21,976 nucleotides of DNA from Crocinitomicaceae bacterium (GCA_018623405.1 JAAZVO010000009.1:1-21976), one strand, 5' to 3'; counted from the stretch's first letter, positions 7,847-16,395 are shown. The notes: generated by a model from the letters alone, not told the origin. Numbers and translations are program-made.

Positions 7847-8802
7847 GTCTTCAAGAAAAAATAAATAATGCCGTAACTTCCGGAGATGTTTCTGATTTAT
7901 CAGAAAACGATTTGATACAACTAACAGATCAATTTCCTTATTGTGGCATTTTTCATGAATTACTAGCAAAGCTGAATCACTCACAAAAGAGTTACAAAAC
8001 CGAAAACTCAATCAATCAAGCTGCCTTATTCGTAAATAATAGAAGTGCTTTTTTCGATTTCATTTTTAAACAAACTTTACTAAATACCTTCGAAAAGGTT
8101 GAAGAAAAAATTACTGCAACTTCTGAAGAAACTTTACCAAACCAAAATGAAGAAGCCTCTCCACTTGCCGGCGAAAAAGAAAGTTCAATAGAATCAAGCT
8201 CACCAAAAGAAAAAATACCAGAACCAGAACCGGTTTCTCCAGAAACAATTGAAATTGAGACTGCAAAGACAAAAGAAAGTAAAGAAGATTCACAGCCTGA
8301 AAACGAAATAAATAATGAAGCAAAAGCTGAAATGCTAAAAGAATTGGAGAAGCAAATTATTTCTAATGCGGTTTCAGCAAGCATTCAATTAGAAGCTTCA
8401 GAAAAGGATGAGGCCCCAGAAGAAATTATTGATGAGCAGGTTGAATTAAGTTTAAATAAAAATCAAAAGTTAAGTTTCTCCTCTTGGTTAAAAACGTTTG
8501 ATTCATCTGTAGATGACGAAACCGAAAAGCAAAAAAAGAGAACAATTATTGAAAAATTCATCCAAAACGACCCTCAAATCACACCAAAACAAACCCAATT
8601 TTTCTCTGCTCCTGAAAATGCAAAACTAAGTTTAGCAGAAGATGAAACGTTTGTAACCGAGACACTTGCAGAAATTTATGCCAAGCAAGGGAATATTTCA
8701 AAAGCTGTAAAAGCCTTTGAAATATTAATGAGTAAAAATCCGGAAAAAAAGGTTTTCTTTGCAGCCCGAATTAAAGAGCTGAAAAGTTCAAATAAAAAAT
8801 AG
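7840..8802 (+). CDS. Uncharacterised acidic protein with TPR-like C-terminus
   Basis: I do not recognise a named family for this 320-residue protein. It has no signal peptide or membrane segment, so it is probably cytoplasmic. Residues 1-85 look globular, with a helix-rich LTDQFPYCGIFHELLAKL segment. Residues 86-205 are low-complexity and strongly acidic (Glu, Pro, Ser, Lys) and are probably disordered. A short SFSSWLKTF motif lies at 212-220. Residues 272-315 form a TPR-like helical hairpin (LAEIYAKQGNISKAVKAFEI). The start is TTG at 7840, overlapping the lptE stop by 7 nt, with AGGA just upstream; no in-frame ATG exists before residue 165. Its tight position between lptE and secG suggests a role linked to envelope biogenesis, but that is inference only. 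Confidence 0.8.
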   Translation: MVSLQEKINNAVTSGDVSDLSENDLIQLTDQFPYCGIFHELLAKLNHSQKSYKTENSINQAALFVNNRSAFFDFIFKQTLLNTFEKVEEKITATSEETLPNQNEEASPLAGEKESSIESSSPKEKIPEPEPVSPETIEIETAKTKESKEDSQPENEINNEAKAEMLKELEKQIISNAVSASIQLEASEKDEAPEEIIDEQVELSLNKNQKLSFSSWLKTFDSSVDDETEKQKKRTIIEKFIQNDPQITPKQTQFFSAPENAKLSLAEDETFVTETLAEIYAKQGNISKAVKAFEILMSKNPEKKVFFAARIKELKSSNKK

Positions 8803-8805
8803 TTT

Positions 8806-9183
8806 ATGTATACGTTTATTGCTATTCTTATTTTAGTTGTTTGCGTTTTATTAGCAGGCATTATCTTAATTCAAGAATCTAAAGGTGGTGGTTTAGCATC
8901 TGGCTTTGCTTCATCAAACCAAGTAATGGGAGTTAAAAGAACCGGAGATTTCTTAGAGAGAGCAACATGGTCTTTAGCAATTGCTTTATTAGTTTTAAGT
9001 TTAGTTGCCGCTGCTGTACAAACTCCTGGCACAATAGAAGAAGGTGCTCAAGAAAGTGAAATTAAAGGTTTTGTAGAAGGAGAAATTCCTGCTGTTGATC
9101 CGGGAGCATTCCAAAATAATCCAGCACCTGTTCCTGTTCAAAACCAACAAATGCCTGCTGCACCTGCTGAAGGCGAGGAGTAA
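8806..9183 (+). CDS. secG: Protein translocase subunit SecG
   Basis: SecG is the small accessory subunit of the SecYEG channel and assists SecA-driven export. This 125-residue protein has two membrane helices (about 3-22 and 52-71). They are joined by the diagnostic loop IQESKGGGLASGF (22-34) with NQVMGVKRTGDFLERAT before the second helix. A Pro/Ala/Glu-rich C-terminal tail of about 50 residues is longer than in enterobacteria but common in Bacteroidota. It starts 3 nt after the preceding stop and is the last gene of the operon, followed after about 20 nt by a terminator hairpin. Confidence 0.96.
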   Translation: MYTFIAILILVVCVLLAGIILIQESKGGGLASGFASSNQVMGVKRTGDFLERATWSLAIALLVLSLVAAAVQTPGTIEEGAQESEIKGFVEGEIPAVDPGAFQNNPAPVPVQNQQMPAAPAEGEE

Positions 9184-9203
9184 AAACAGAAAACAAAATA
9201 TTC

Positions 9204-9238
9204 AAATGTCAGTATGCTGTCATACTGACATTTTTTTT
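9204..9238 (+). terminator. Intrinsic terminator of the miaB-secG operon
   Basis: AAATGTCAGTATG (9204-9216), loop CTGT, then CATACTGACATTT (9221-9233) form a perfect 13-bp stem followed by an uninterrupted T-run to 9238. Position and polarity fit termination after secG. The right half also contains a separate TGTCA-N3-TGACA palindrome (see 9216-9230). Confidence 0.85.
9216..9230. promoter_or_regulatory. Second copy of the miaB-type palindrome, upstream of groES
   Basis: GCTGTCATACTGACA differs from 4609-4623 (GCTGTCATATTGACA) at one base in 15. The core is TGTCA-TAC-TGACA. It is centred about 120 nt before the groES start and lies within the secG terminator stem. A further half site, TGTCAG, occurs at 9267-9272. 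A shared DNA-binding regulator for groESL and the miaB operon is an inference. Confidence 0.45.
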
Positions 9239-9268
9239 GCCCTAATTTTTCTAATTGGTTAAATTTTG
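9236..9268 (+). promoter_or_regulatory. Possible groES promoter
   Basis: TTTG (9236-9239), 20 nt, then TAAATTTTG (9260-9268) resembles the Bacteroidota pattern, except that the -7 element has one extra base (TA-N3-TTTG). Transcription would start near 9275, leaving a leader of about 70 nt. No CIRCE element is visible in the 160-nt region between secG and groES. Confidence 0.35.
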
Positions 9269-9343
9269 TCAGCCTATTTAGTGGTGGCATAAAATTCGAT
9301 TTGAGCCCAATCCAGAAATTTTAAAATATTAAATTCAAATAAA

Positions 9344-9622
9344 ATGGCTGAAGTAAAATTTAAACCAAATGAAGACAGGATCTTAGTAGAGCCTGCTGCT
9401 GCAGAAGAAAAAACTGCAGGTGGAATTATCATTCCAGACAACGCAAAAGAAAAACCTCAACAAGGAACTGTAGTTGCAGTTGGTCCTGGTAAAAAAGACG
9501 AACCTATTACTGTTGGAGTTGGTGATACCGTTTATTATGGTAAATATTCAGGCACTGAAATTTCTCTAGAAGGTAAAGACTACCTTATCATGAGGAACTC
9601 TGATGTTTTAGGAAGTAAATAA
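9344..9622 (+). CDS. groES: Co-chaperonin GroES (Cpn10)
   Basis: GroES caps the GroEL cavity during ATP-driven protein folding. This 92-residue protein is of normal length. It contains the N-terminal strand FKPNEDRILVEP, the mobile loop around 21-36 with the hydrophobic GGIIIP contact triplet, and the conserved GTVVAVGPG segment. Typical C-terminal strands follow (DTVYYGKYSGTEI, YLIMRNSDVLG). It is the first gene of a two-gene operon and is 30 nt from groEL. It has its own regulatory region downstream of the secG terminator. Confidence 0.98.
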   Translation: MAEVKFKPNEDRILVEPAAAEEKTAGGIIIPDNAKEKPQQGTVVAVGPGKKDEPITVGVGDTVYYGKYSGTEISLEGKDYLIMRNSDVLGSK

Positions 9623-9652
9623 TTGTTGAACTTAAATTAAAAACGAATAAAA

Positions 9653-11290
9653 ATGGCTAAGGAAATCACATTTGATACCGACGCAAGAGAACAGCTAAAA
9701 AAAGGTGTAGATGCACTAGCAAATGCTGTTAAAGTAACTTTAGGTCCTAAAGGAAGAAACGTAGTAATAGATAAAAGTTTCGGTTCACCCACAATCACAA
9801 AAGATGGTGTGTCTGTAGCTAAAGAAGTTGAGCTAGAAGATGCAGTAGCAAACATGGGTGCCCAAATGGTAAAAGAAGTTGCCTCAAAAACTGCTGATAT
9901 TGCAGGTGATGGAACCACTACTGCTACCGTATTAGCTCAGGCTATTGTTACTGCCGGACTTAAGAATGTTGCAGCAGGAGCAAATCCGATGGATTTAAAA
10001 AGAGGAATTGACAAGGCTGTAACAAGTGTTATTGAAAGCTTAAGATCTCAATCTGAAGAAGTTGGAGATAACAACGAAAAAATTAAGCAGGTAGCTACTA
10101 TTTCTGCCAACAACGATTCTGAAATTGGTGAGCTTATTGCCGAGGCAATGCTTAAAGTTAAAAAAGAAGGTGTAATTACTGTTGAAGAAGCAAAAGGTAC
10201 CGATACAACTGTAGAAGTTGTTGAAGGAATGCAATTCGATAGAGGTTACCTATCTCCATACTTTGTAACCAACACAGAAAAAATGGTTACTGAGCTAGAA
10301 AATCCATATATCTTAATTTACGATAAGAAGATTTCTACCATGAAAGATCTTCTTCCAATCCTTGAGAAAACTGCTCAATCTGGAAGAGGATTATTAATTA
10401 TTGCAGAAGATGTTGATGGCGAAGCTCTTGCTACCTTAGTGGTAAACAAATTAAGAGGTTCATTAAAAATTGCTGCAGTTAAAGCCCCAGGCTTTGGTGA
10501 TAGAAGAAAAGCAATGTTAGAAGACATTGCCATCTTAACAGGAGGTCAAGTAATTTCTGAAGAAGTTGGCAGAAAACTAGAAGATGCAACTTTAGATGAT
10601 CTTGGAACTGCAGAAAAAATTGAGATCGACAAAGACAATACTACTGTAGTAAATGGAGCAGGTGATAAAGCTGCTATCGATGCGAGAGTTGGTCAAATTA
10701 AAGCTCAAATTGAATCTTCAACTTCAGATTATGACAAAGAAAAATTGCAAGAGCGCATGGCTAAATTGGCCGGTGGGGTTGCTGTTCTTTATGTAGGTGC
10801 TGCTACTGAAACTGAAATGAAGGAGAAAAAAGATAGAGTTGACGATGCACTAAGCGCAACTAGAGCAGCTGTTGAAGAAGGAATCGTTCCAGGTGGTGGA
10901 GTTGCTTTAGTGAGAGCTATTGAAACTTTATCTGATGTTGCAACTGACAATGCCGATCAAAAAACAGGTGTTGATATTGTAAAAAGAGCCTTAGAAGAGC
11001 CTTTAAGACAAATTGTTGCAAATGCTGGAATTGAAGGTTCTATCGTTATCCAAAAAGTTAAAGAAGGAAAAGGTGATTTTGGTTTCAACGCCAGAACTAA
11101 TGAATATACCAATATGCTTGAAGCAGGAATTATCGATCCTACTAAAGTTACAAGAGTAGCTGTTGAGAATGCCTCTTCAATTGCAGGTTTACTATTAACT
11201 ACAGAGTGTGTTCTTTCTGAAATTAAGGAAGACAATCCTGCACCTGCGATGCCTCCTGGCGGAATGGGTGGTATGGGCGGAATGATGTAA
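9653..11290 (+). CDS. groEL: Chaperonin GroEL (Cpn60)
   Basis: This 545-residue protein has the full length of the group I chaperonin. It contains the ATP-binding segment KVTLGPKGRNVVID (27-40), the phosphate-binding GDGTTTATVLA at 85-95, the apical-domain region, the signature AAVEEGIVPGGGVALVRA, and the C-terminal Gly/Met tail GGMGGMGGMM. It folds newly made or stressed proteins in the cytoplasm with GroES. The start ATG at 9653 gives the standard MAKEI N-terminus. A terminator follows within 25 nt. No anomalies were seen. Confidence 0.99.
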   Translation: MAKEITFDTDAREQLKKGVDALANAVKVTLGPKGRNVVIDKSFGSPTITKDGVSVAKEVELEDAVANMGAQMVKEVASKTADIAGDGTTTATVLAQAIVTAGLKNVAAGANPMDLKRGIDKAVTSVIESLRSQSEEVGDNNEKIKQVATISANNDSEIGELIAEAMLKVKKEGVITVEEAKGTDTTVEVVEGMQFDRGYLSPYFVTNTEKMVTELENPYILIYDKKISTMKDLLPILEKTAQSGRGLLIIAEDVDGEALATLVVNKLRGSLKIAAVKAPGFGDRRKAMLEDIAILTGGQVISEEVGRKLEDATLDDLGTAEKIEIDKDNTTVVNGAGDKAAIDARVGQIKAQIESSTSDYDKEKLQERMAKLAGGVAVLYVGAATETEMKEKKDRVDDALSATRAAVEEGIVPGGGVALVRAIETLSDVATDNADQKTGVDIVKRALEEPLRQIVANAGIEGSIVIQKVKEGKGDFGFNARTNEYTNMLEAGIIDPTKVTRVAVENASSIAGLLLTTECVLSEIKEDNPAPAMPPGGMGGMGGMM

Positions 11291-11313
11291 TCATACCCCA
11301 AAATATAAATTTT

Positions 11314-11344
11314 AAAAGCCGGCATTTTTTGCTGGCTTTTTTTT
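11314..11344 (+). terminator. Intrinsic terminator of groESL
   Basis: AAAAGCCGGC (11314-11323), a 7-nt T-rich loop, and GCTGGCTTTT (11331-11340) form a 10-bp stem with one G-T pair. T residues continue to 11344. It lies 24 nt after the groEL stop. Confidence 0.85.
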
Positions 11345-11497
11345 GAGTTTAATCGAATATCCGATTTTAGGATTATTTTTTCTGTAAAAAATCAACACAA
11401 GTCAAATTTATTTTCTTAAAATTGATTAATCTTTTTGTTAATTCTATATTAACTAAAGATGAATAAACTCTAGTTGTTAAACTCAAAATCGAAATTT
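11345..11497 (+). promoter_or_regulatory. susC leader region with a short inverted repeat
   Basis: This 153-nt AT-rich stretch must hold the susC promoter. The best -7 candidate is TCTTTTTG (11430-11437, one mismatch to TAnnTTTG), with a weak TTA 19 nt upstream. An inverted repeat GTTAAT-N5-ATTAAC lies at 11437-11453, just downstream of that box. Neither is strong enough for a firm call. Confidence 0.25.
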
Positions 11498-14400
11498 ATG
11501 AAGATGAAACACCTTCTTGCGTTCATGCTGTTTTTTGGCTTGAGCGCCTTTGCCATTGGGCAAACAAGAACTATTTCGGGAAAAGTAAAATCCTCTGAAA
11601 CAAAGGAGCCTCTTCCCGGAGCAACTGTAACTGTTAAAGGAACCACAACTGGAACTTTAACAGACCTTAATGGGAACTATAAACTCGACGTTCCCGACAA
11701 TCCTGAAACAGTTATTCAAATTAGTTACTTGGGTATGCAAACACAGTTTGTTACACTTGGCTCAAGAAATGAGATTAGTGTTGATATGGCCCCAACAGCA
11801 CAATCTTTAAAAACTGTTACTGTCTCTGCCTTGGGTATTAAAAAAGACAAGGACAAACAAGGGTCTGCAGCAGGTAGTATTGGTGGCTCCGATGTAATCC
11901 AATCTGGTGAAGGCGGCCTTATTCAAGGTATGACTGCAAAAACATCAGGTATGTTAATTAATCGTTCCTCAGGAGATCCAGGAGCAGGAGCCTACATTCA
12001 GATTAGAGGGCAAAATACCATTACAGGTAGCACTCAGCCTCTTATAGTTGTTGATGGTGTTCCAATTACTAACTCATCAAGATCAACGGGAGCAAATGGA
12101 GCTTTTGACCCTGCTGACCAGAATAATGATTTAACGGGAGGCGTAATTCAACAATCGAGGTTAAATGATATTAACCCTAATGACGTAGAAAGCATTGAAG
12201 TACTTAAAGGTGCTGCTGCTGCTGCCATTTGGGGAACAAGGGCTGCAAATGGTGTAATTGTAATTACAACTAAGTCAGGAAAAGCTAATATCAAATCAGA
12301 TAAAGCATTTAACGTATCTGTAAGGTCTGCTGTTTCTATTGATCAAGTAAACATTGAACACCCAAAACAGTCGGCATATGGACAAGGTTCAGGTGGAGTT
12401 TATAATCCTAACTCAGCCTTAACTTGGGGTGATAAAATTGCTGACAGACCAGGTGGGGAAGATTTTGTAATAGATGGCCCTGGCAAATATTTTGATGCCA
12501 ATGGAAATGATCTATATTCTGCCTATTTTGAAGCTGAAAGCGGAAATAATTATTATGCTATTCCAGGCGCCGGACAAGTGGTTTACGACGCCAATGGAAA
12601 TGCCTATTCTCAAATGACCGGTGTAGGAAGTGACACTCTTCATGGAGGAAGAAGATCAACCGATATTTACAATGATGCAAACAGAGACCAAGTTTTTAGA
12701 AACGGTATTTCCTGGGATAATTCAGTATCATTAAGTAATGCCACAGAAGCAGGAAATTTCTACTTAAGTTTTAATGATTTTAATCAAAAAGGTATTTTTA
12801 ATGGTAACAGTGATTACAGAAGAACATCTGTAAGGGTAAATGCCAAAAGAAATATTTCTGAGAAATTTTCAGGTAGAATCAACTCTACGTATTCTCATAT
12901 CAATTCAAACAGGGTTCAAACAGGATCAAACTTAAATGGACTATATCTTGGATACTTAAGAACTCCCGCAGATTTTGACAATACTGATTATTTAGGCACC
13001 TATCAAGTCTATAACGGTGTTGATCATACACCTACTGCAGGAAGCCATAGAGGTTATAGAAGGTACCTAGGTAATTCTGCTCCTACTTACAATAATCCAG
13101 GCTGGACCATAAATGAGCAAATAAACACTTCAGTAGTTGATAGATTTATTATTAACCCAGAGTTGGTTTATAACTTTACAAATGCTTGGAGCTTAACTTA
13201 TAACGCGGGTATAGACTTCTCATCTGACAAAAGGATAACTTATTTCCCTTACAGATCAGGTGGTAGTGAAGCTTCAGGAAGGTTAAATGATGAAGAACTT
13301 ACTGAAAGCCAAACAACCCAAAACTTATTCTTAAGAGGAAGTAGGTATTTGAACGAGAACATTTCAGTTTCAGGTATCTTTGGTTTTCAACTTAATGATA
13401 GGTCTTTTAGAACTGTTGGAGGTACAAGTGCAGGATTTATTGTAACAGATGCTCCGCCACAAAACTTCAATAACGTTACTACCACAAACAAATCACCATT
13501 TAATTATATCGAGAAAAGAAGAACTGCAGCATCTTATGTAGTGTTAAATTTCGATATGTATAACCAACTTTTCCTTGAATTTACAGGAAGGGGTGAAAAT
13601 GCATCTACTTTCCCTAATTCTTCTATTTTCTATCCTAGTGCTTCTGCTGCTTGGCAGTTCACTCAGTTAGATGCTTTATCTAATAATGATATTCTTTCTT
13701 TCGGTAAGTTAAGAGCTTCATTTGGTACAGTAGGAATTGAACCAAGACCTTATATTACTTCTACAGATTATGTTTCTGCAGGTAGTGCTTCAGGTTGGGG
13801 TCCATTCTTAGATGCCTCTCTTTACGGAGGTTCAATCTATGAAAGTGTAATCCAAGGTAATCCTGATATTGAGCCTGAAAGAAAAACAGAAATCGAATTT
13901 GGTACTGACTTAAGATTCTTAGATAATAGAATCTCTTTAAGTGCAACTTATTACACCAACACCACTGAAGGTGCCATTTTCCAAGTTGATGTTCCTGCAT
14001 CTACAGGATTCTCTTCAAAATGGGATAATGCAGCAACCATTACAAATAATGGTATTGAGTTAGACTTAAATGCTAACATCCTAAAAATGGGTGACTTTAG
14101 ATGGGATGGTTTATTGATATTCTCTAGAAATAGAAACAATGTAGAAAGCCTAAGCGGCGTTACCTCTGTATTCTTAAATGGTTTCACCGGAACCTCATCT
14201 AGAGCCGTTGAAGGTGAACAATTAGGTGTCCTTTGGGGTGGCCGTTGGGATAGAGTTGACCCTGAAGATCCAAACTCTGCTTTAGTGCTTGATGCAAATG
14301 GTTTCCCGCAGCAAGCTTTAGAAGAAGGTGTGCTTGGAGATCCTAATCCAGATTGGAGAGGAAGTTTTGGTTCTACCTTCTCATATAAAGGTTTAAGCTT

Positions 14401-14935
14401 AAATGTACTTTTTGAAACTGCTCAAGGAATGGATATGTGGGGTGGTACTAAAGGTGTAATGTACTACTTTGGAACCCATGAAGATGTTTCTAATGAAGTT
14501 ACCCATGGAACTGATCTTGTTACTTCAACCGGTGCAATTATTCCTGCAAACACTCCATTTAGAGGAAATGTAGAAGATTTTGGTGCAGGTGAAGTTGCCC
14601 TTACTCAATCTTGGTATAATGGATTAGGTGGTGGATTTGGTCCTGTTTCTGAGCAGTTCATTTATGATGCCTCTTGGACTAGATTAAGAGAGCTAAGTCT
14701 TTCTTATACCATAAATTCTAAGAAATTCCAAGAAAAAACTAAGTTAAACTCAATAAACTTAGGCGTTACAGGAAGAAACCTTTTTGTATGGATGAAAACT
14801 CCACCAGAAGAAGGAGGATTTGAAGGTAATGATCCTGAAATGAACCTTACAGGAGTTTCAAACGGTAGAGGTTTAGATTACTTCTCTAACCCAGGAACTA
14901 AATCATGGATGTTCTCAATCACCATTAATTATTAA
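11498..14935 (+). CDS. SusC/RagA-family TonB-linked outer-membrane transporter
   Basis: The 1145-residue protein has a signal peptide (MKMKHLLAFMLFFGLSAFAIG). A carboxypeptidase-D-like beta-sandwich follows (about 25-98, TISGKVKSSETKEPLPGATV). Next come a TonB-box-like VTVSALG (107-113), a plug domain (about 125-260) with the SusC signature AAIWGTRAANG (242-252, Trp where Tyr is usual), and a long beta-barrel ending in an aromatic (SWMFSITINY). Such proteins import large ligands through the outer membrane with a SusD lid, powered by TonB. I chose the ATG at 11498 because the frame's earlier TTG (11474) would put a polar extension before the signal peptide. An ATG at 11504 is also possible. 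The substrate cannot be told. The partner susD starts 18 nt downstream. Confidence 0.96.
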   Translation: MKMKHLLAFMLFFGLSAFAIGQTRTISGKVKSSETKEPLPGATVTVKGTTTGTLTDLNGNYKLDVPDNPETVIQISYLGMQTQFVTLGSRNEISVDMAPTAQSLKTVTVSALGIKKDKDKQGSAAGSIGGSDVIQSGEGGLIQGMTAKTSGMLINRSSGDPGAGAYIQIRGQNTITGSTQPLIVVDGVPITNSSRSTGANGAFDPADQNNDLTGGVIQQSRLNDINPNDVESIEVLKGAAAAAIWGTRAANGVIVITTKSGKANIKSDKAFNVSVRSAVSIDQVNIEHPKQSAYGQGSGGVYNPNSALTWGDKIADRPGGEDFVIDGPGKYFDANGNDLYSAYFEAESGNNYYAIPGAGQVVYDANGNAYSQMTGVGSDTLHGGRRSTDIYNDANRDQVFRNGISWDNSVSLSNATEAGNFYLSFNDFNQKGIFNGNSDYRRTSVRVNAKRNISEKFSGRINSTYSHINSNRVQTGSNLNGLYLGYLRTPADFDNTDYLGTYQVYNGVDHTPTAGSHRGYRRYLGNSAPTYNNPGWTINEQINTSVVDRFIINPELVYNFTNAWSLTYNAGIDFSSDKRITYFPYRSGGSEASGRLNDEELTESQTTQNLFLRGSRYLNENISVSGIFGFQLNDRSFRTVGGTSAGFIVTDAPPQNFNNVTTTNKSPFNYIEKRRTAASYVVLNFDMYNQLFLEFTGRGENASTFPNSSIFYPSASAAWQFTQLDALSNNDILSFGKLRASFGTVGIEPRPYITSTDYVSAGSASGWGPFLDASLYGGSIYESVIQGNPDIEPERKTEIEFGTDLRFLDNRISLSATYYTNTTEGAIFQVDVPASTGFSSKWDNAATITNNGIELDLNANILKMGDFRWDGLLIFSRNRNNVESLSGVTSVFLNGFTGTSSRAVEGEQLGVLWGGRWDRVDPEDPNSALVLDANGFPQQALEEGVLGDPNPDWRGSFGSTFSYKGLSLNVLFETAQGMDMWGGTKGVMYYFGTHEDVSNEVTHGTDLVTSTGAIIPANTPFRGNVEDFGAGEVALTQSWYNGLGGGFGPVSEQFIYDASWTRLRELSLSYTINSKKFQEKTKLNSINLGVTGRNLFVWMKTPPEEGGFEGNDPEMNLTGVSNGRGLDYFSNPGTKSWMFSITINY

Positions 14936-14953
14936 TCGAAAAAATTGGAAAAA

Positions 14954-16375
14954 ATGAAAACAAGATTAATTCCATTTATAATATTAAGTATCGTTTTTTC
15001 AGTTGGTTGTAAAAAACTGGTTGAAGACAGAAACGAGGAACCTAACAACTTTACCGATGCAGATGCCACTTTAATGGCCTCAGGTATGGTTTTAGGTGAC
15101 ATACTAGTACACGAAGGTGAATTGGCAAGAACAGCATGTATTTGGTCAGGACAATTTACTGGAGGCGATAGACAATACATTGCCTTAAACACTTACACAA
15201 CCACTTCTGGAGATTATGATAACATTTGGGGTACACTTTACTCTGAAACTGTTAAACAAGCTAGGAGAATTCAGGATAAGGCTGATGACCTTAACAACAA
15301 ACCTTTAAAAGGTTTTGCTCAATTAATTGAAGCCCATGCTATTGGAACTGCAACTTCACTTTGGGGCGATGTTCCTTTTTCAGAAGCTGCTGATGTTGAA
15401 ACCTATCCTGAGCCAAGTTATGATGGTCAAGCTGCAGTTTATGCAGGTCTTCAAACTTTATTAGATGATGCTATCATAAATTTAGCGGGTATCGGAAGTA
15501 TTCCTGGTTCTGTTTCAGGGGTAACCTCTGCAGGAAGCTGGATTGAAGTTGCAAACTCTTTAAAAGCAAGGTATTACCTTCATACTAAAGATTTTGCTAT
15601 GGCTAAGTCTTATGCTGCAATAGGTATTTCTTCTGGTCATGATTGGATGGCTTTACACCCAGCAGATTACAGCTATGGAGATGGTGGAAGGTGGAATATT
15701 TATTACTCATTCCTAGATTGGTATAGAGGCGGTTATATGACTGCTGATGATGCCTATCTAGCAGACATCCTAGACCCAGCATCTGCCAATTATGTTGGCG
15801 ATAGTTTAACAGATGAGTCAGGTAGATTTGACGCTTATTACATTACTCCAGCGTCAGCCCCATGGGGCTATACTTACGGAGGGGTATATGATCCAAATTA
15901 CCAATCAGGTGTATTTGATATTGCTGGAAGCTTTCCACTTTTTTCATATGTTGAAAATGAGTTAATTCTTGCTGAAGCAGAATTGGCTGGCGGAGACTTA
16001 GATGCAGCCCTAGCTCATTTAAACAATGTTAGAGCTGAGCATGATGCAAATTATGGTACCGGCGCAGGTGATGTTTATAAGGCTTTAGCTAGAACAGATT
16101 TTCAAGCTGGCGGAATGTATTATGATGGTTCAGGAGAGAACACTTCAATGGAGAAAGGAATCTTAATGGAAAAATATAAGTCATTATATGGTCAAATTGA
16201 AGTTTGGAATGATTTAAGAAGAACCAAAAACTTAATTGGAGTTCCAATTAAAGCAGGCTCTGGTGCTACCAACATTCCACAAAGGTTACCTTATCCTCAA
16301 TCAGAGATAAACTCTAATGATAATGTACCTGCCAACCCAGATATTTATACGCCGACACCGGTGAATGCAAACTAA
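14954..16375 (+). CDS. SusD/RagB-family outer-membrane lipoprotein
   Basis: This 473-residue surface lipoprotein is the ligand-binding lid of the neighbouring SusC transporter. The signal MKTRLIPFIILSIVFSVGC gives a lipidated Cys at 19. TPR-like helices typical of SusD follow (NIWGTLYSETVKQARRI, GFAQLIEAHAIGTATSLWGDVPFSEA). The C-terminus has the usual LILAEAELAGGDLDAALAHLNNVRAE helix pair and a YPQSEINSN motif. It resembles the SusD-like-2 subgroup more than starch SusD. The frame opens with a TTG 9 nt earlier, but the ATG at 14954 gives the proper signal peptide. It is followed directly by a terminator, so susCD forms a two-gene unit. No glycosidase, protease or regulator gene accompanies it. 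Confidence 0.94.
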   Translation: MKTRLIPFIILSIVFSVGCKKLVEDRNEEPNNFTDADATLMASGMVLGDILVHEGELARTACIWSGQFTGGDRQYIALNTYTTTSGDYDNIWGTLYSETVKQARRIQDKADDLNNKPLKGFAQLIEAHAIGTATSLWGDVPFSEAADVETYPEPSYDGQAAVYAGLQTLLDDAIINLAGIGSIPGSVSGVTSAGSWIEVANSLKARYYLHTKDFAMAKSYAAIGISSGHDWMALHPADYSYGDGGRWNIYYSFLDWYRGGYMTADDAYLADILDPASANYVGDSLTDESGRFDAYYITPASAPWGYTYGGVYDPNYQSGVFDIAGSFPLFSYVENELILAEAELAGGDLDAALAHLNNVRAEHDANYGTGAGDVYKALARTDFQAGGMYYDGSGENTSMEKGILMEKYKSLYGQIEVWNDLRRTKNLIGVPIKAGSGATNIPQRLPYPQSEINSNDNVPANPDIYTPTPVNAN

Positions 16376-16395
16376 TTTTTCATGATTTAGTTTTT

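Noticed and set aside
8016..8384. Minus-strand 122-codon frame antisense to the acidic protein gene
   Set aside because: Its Ser/Phe-rich composition is the mirror of the Glu/Lys-rich coding strand; no independent evidence.
9285..9299. Possible sigma-54 site TGGCATAAAATTCGA upstream of groES
   Set aside because: The -24 GG is present but the -12 element reads GA instead of GC and the flanks do not match.
10957..11325. Minus-strand 122-codon frame antisense to groEL
   Set aside because: groEL is certain here; the frame is explained by codon bias on the sense strand.
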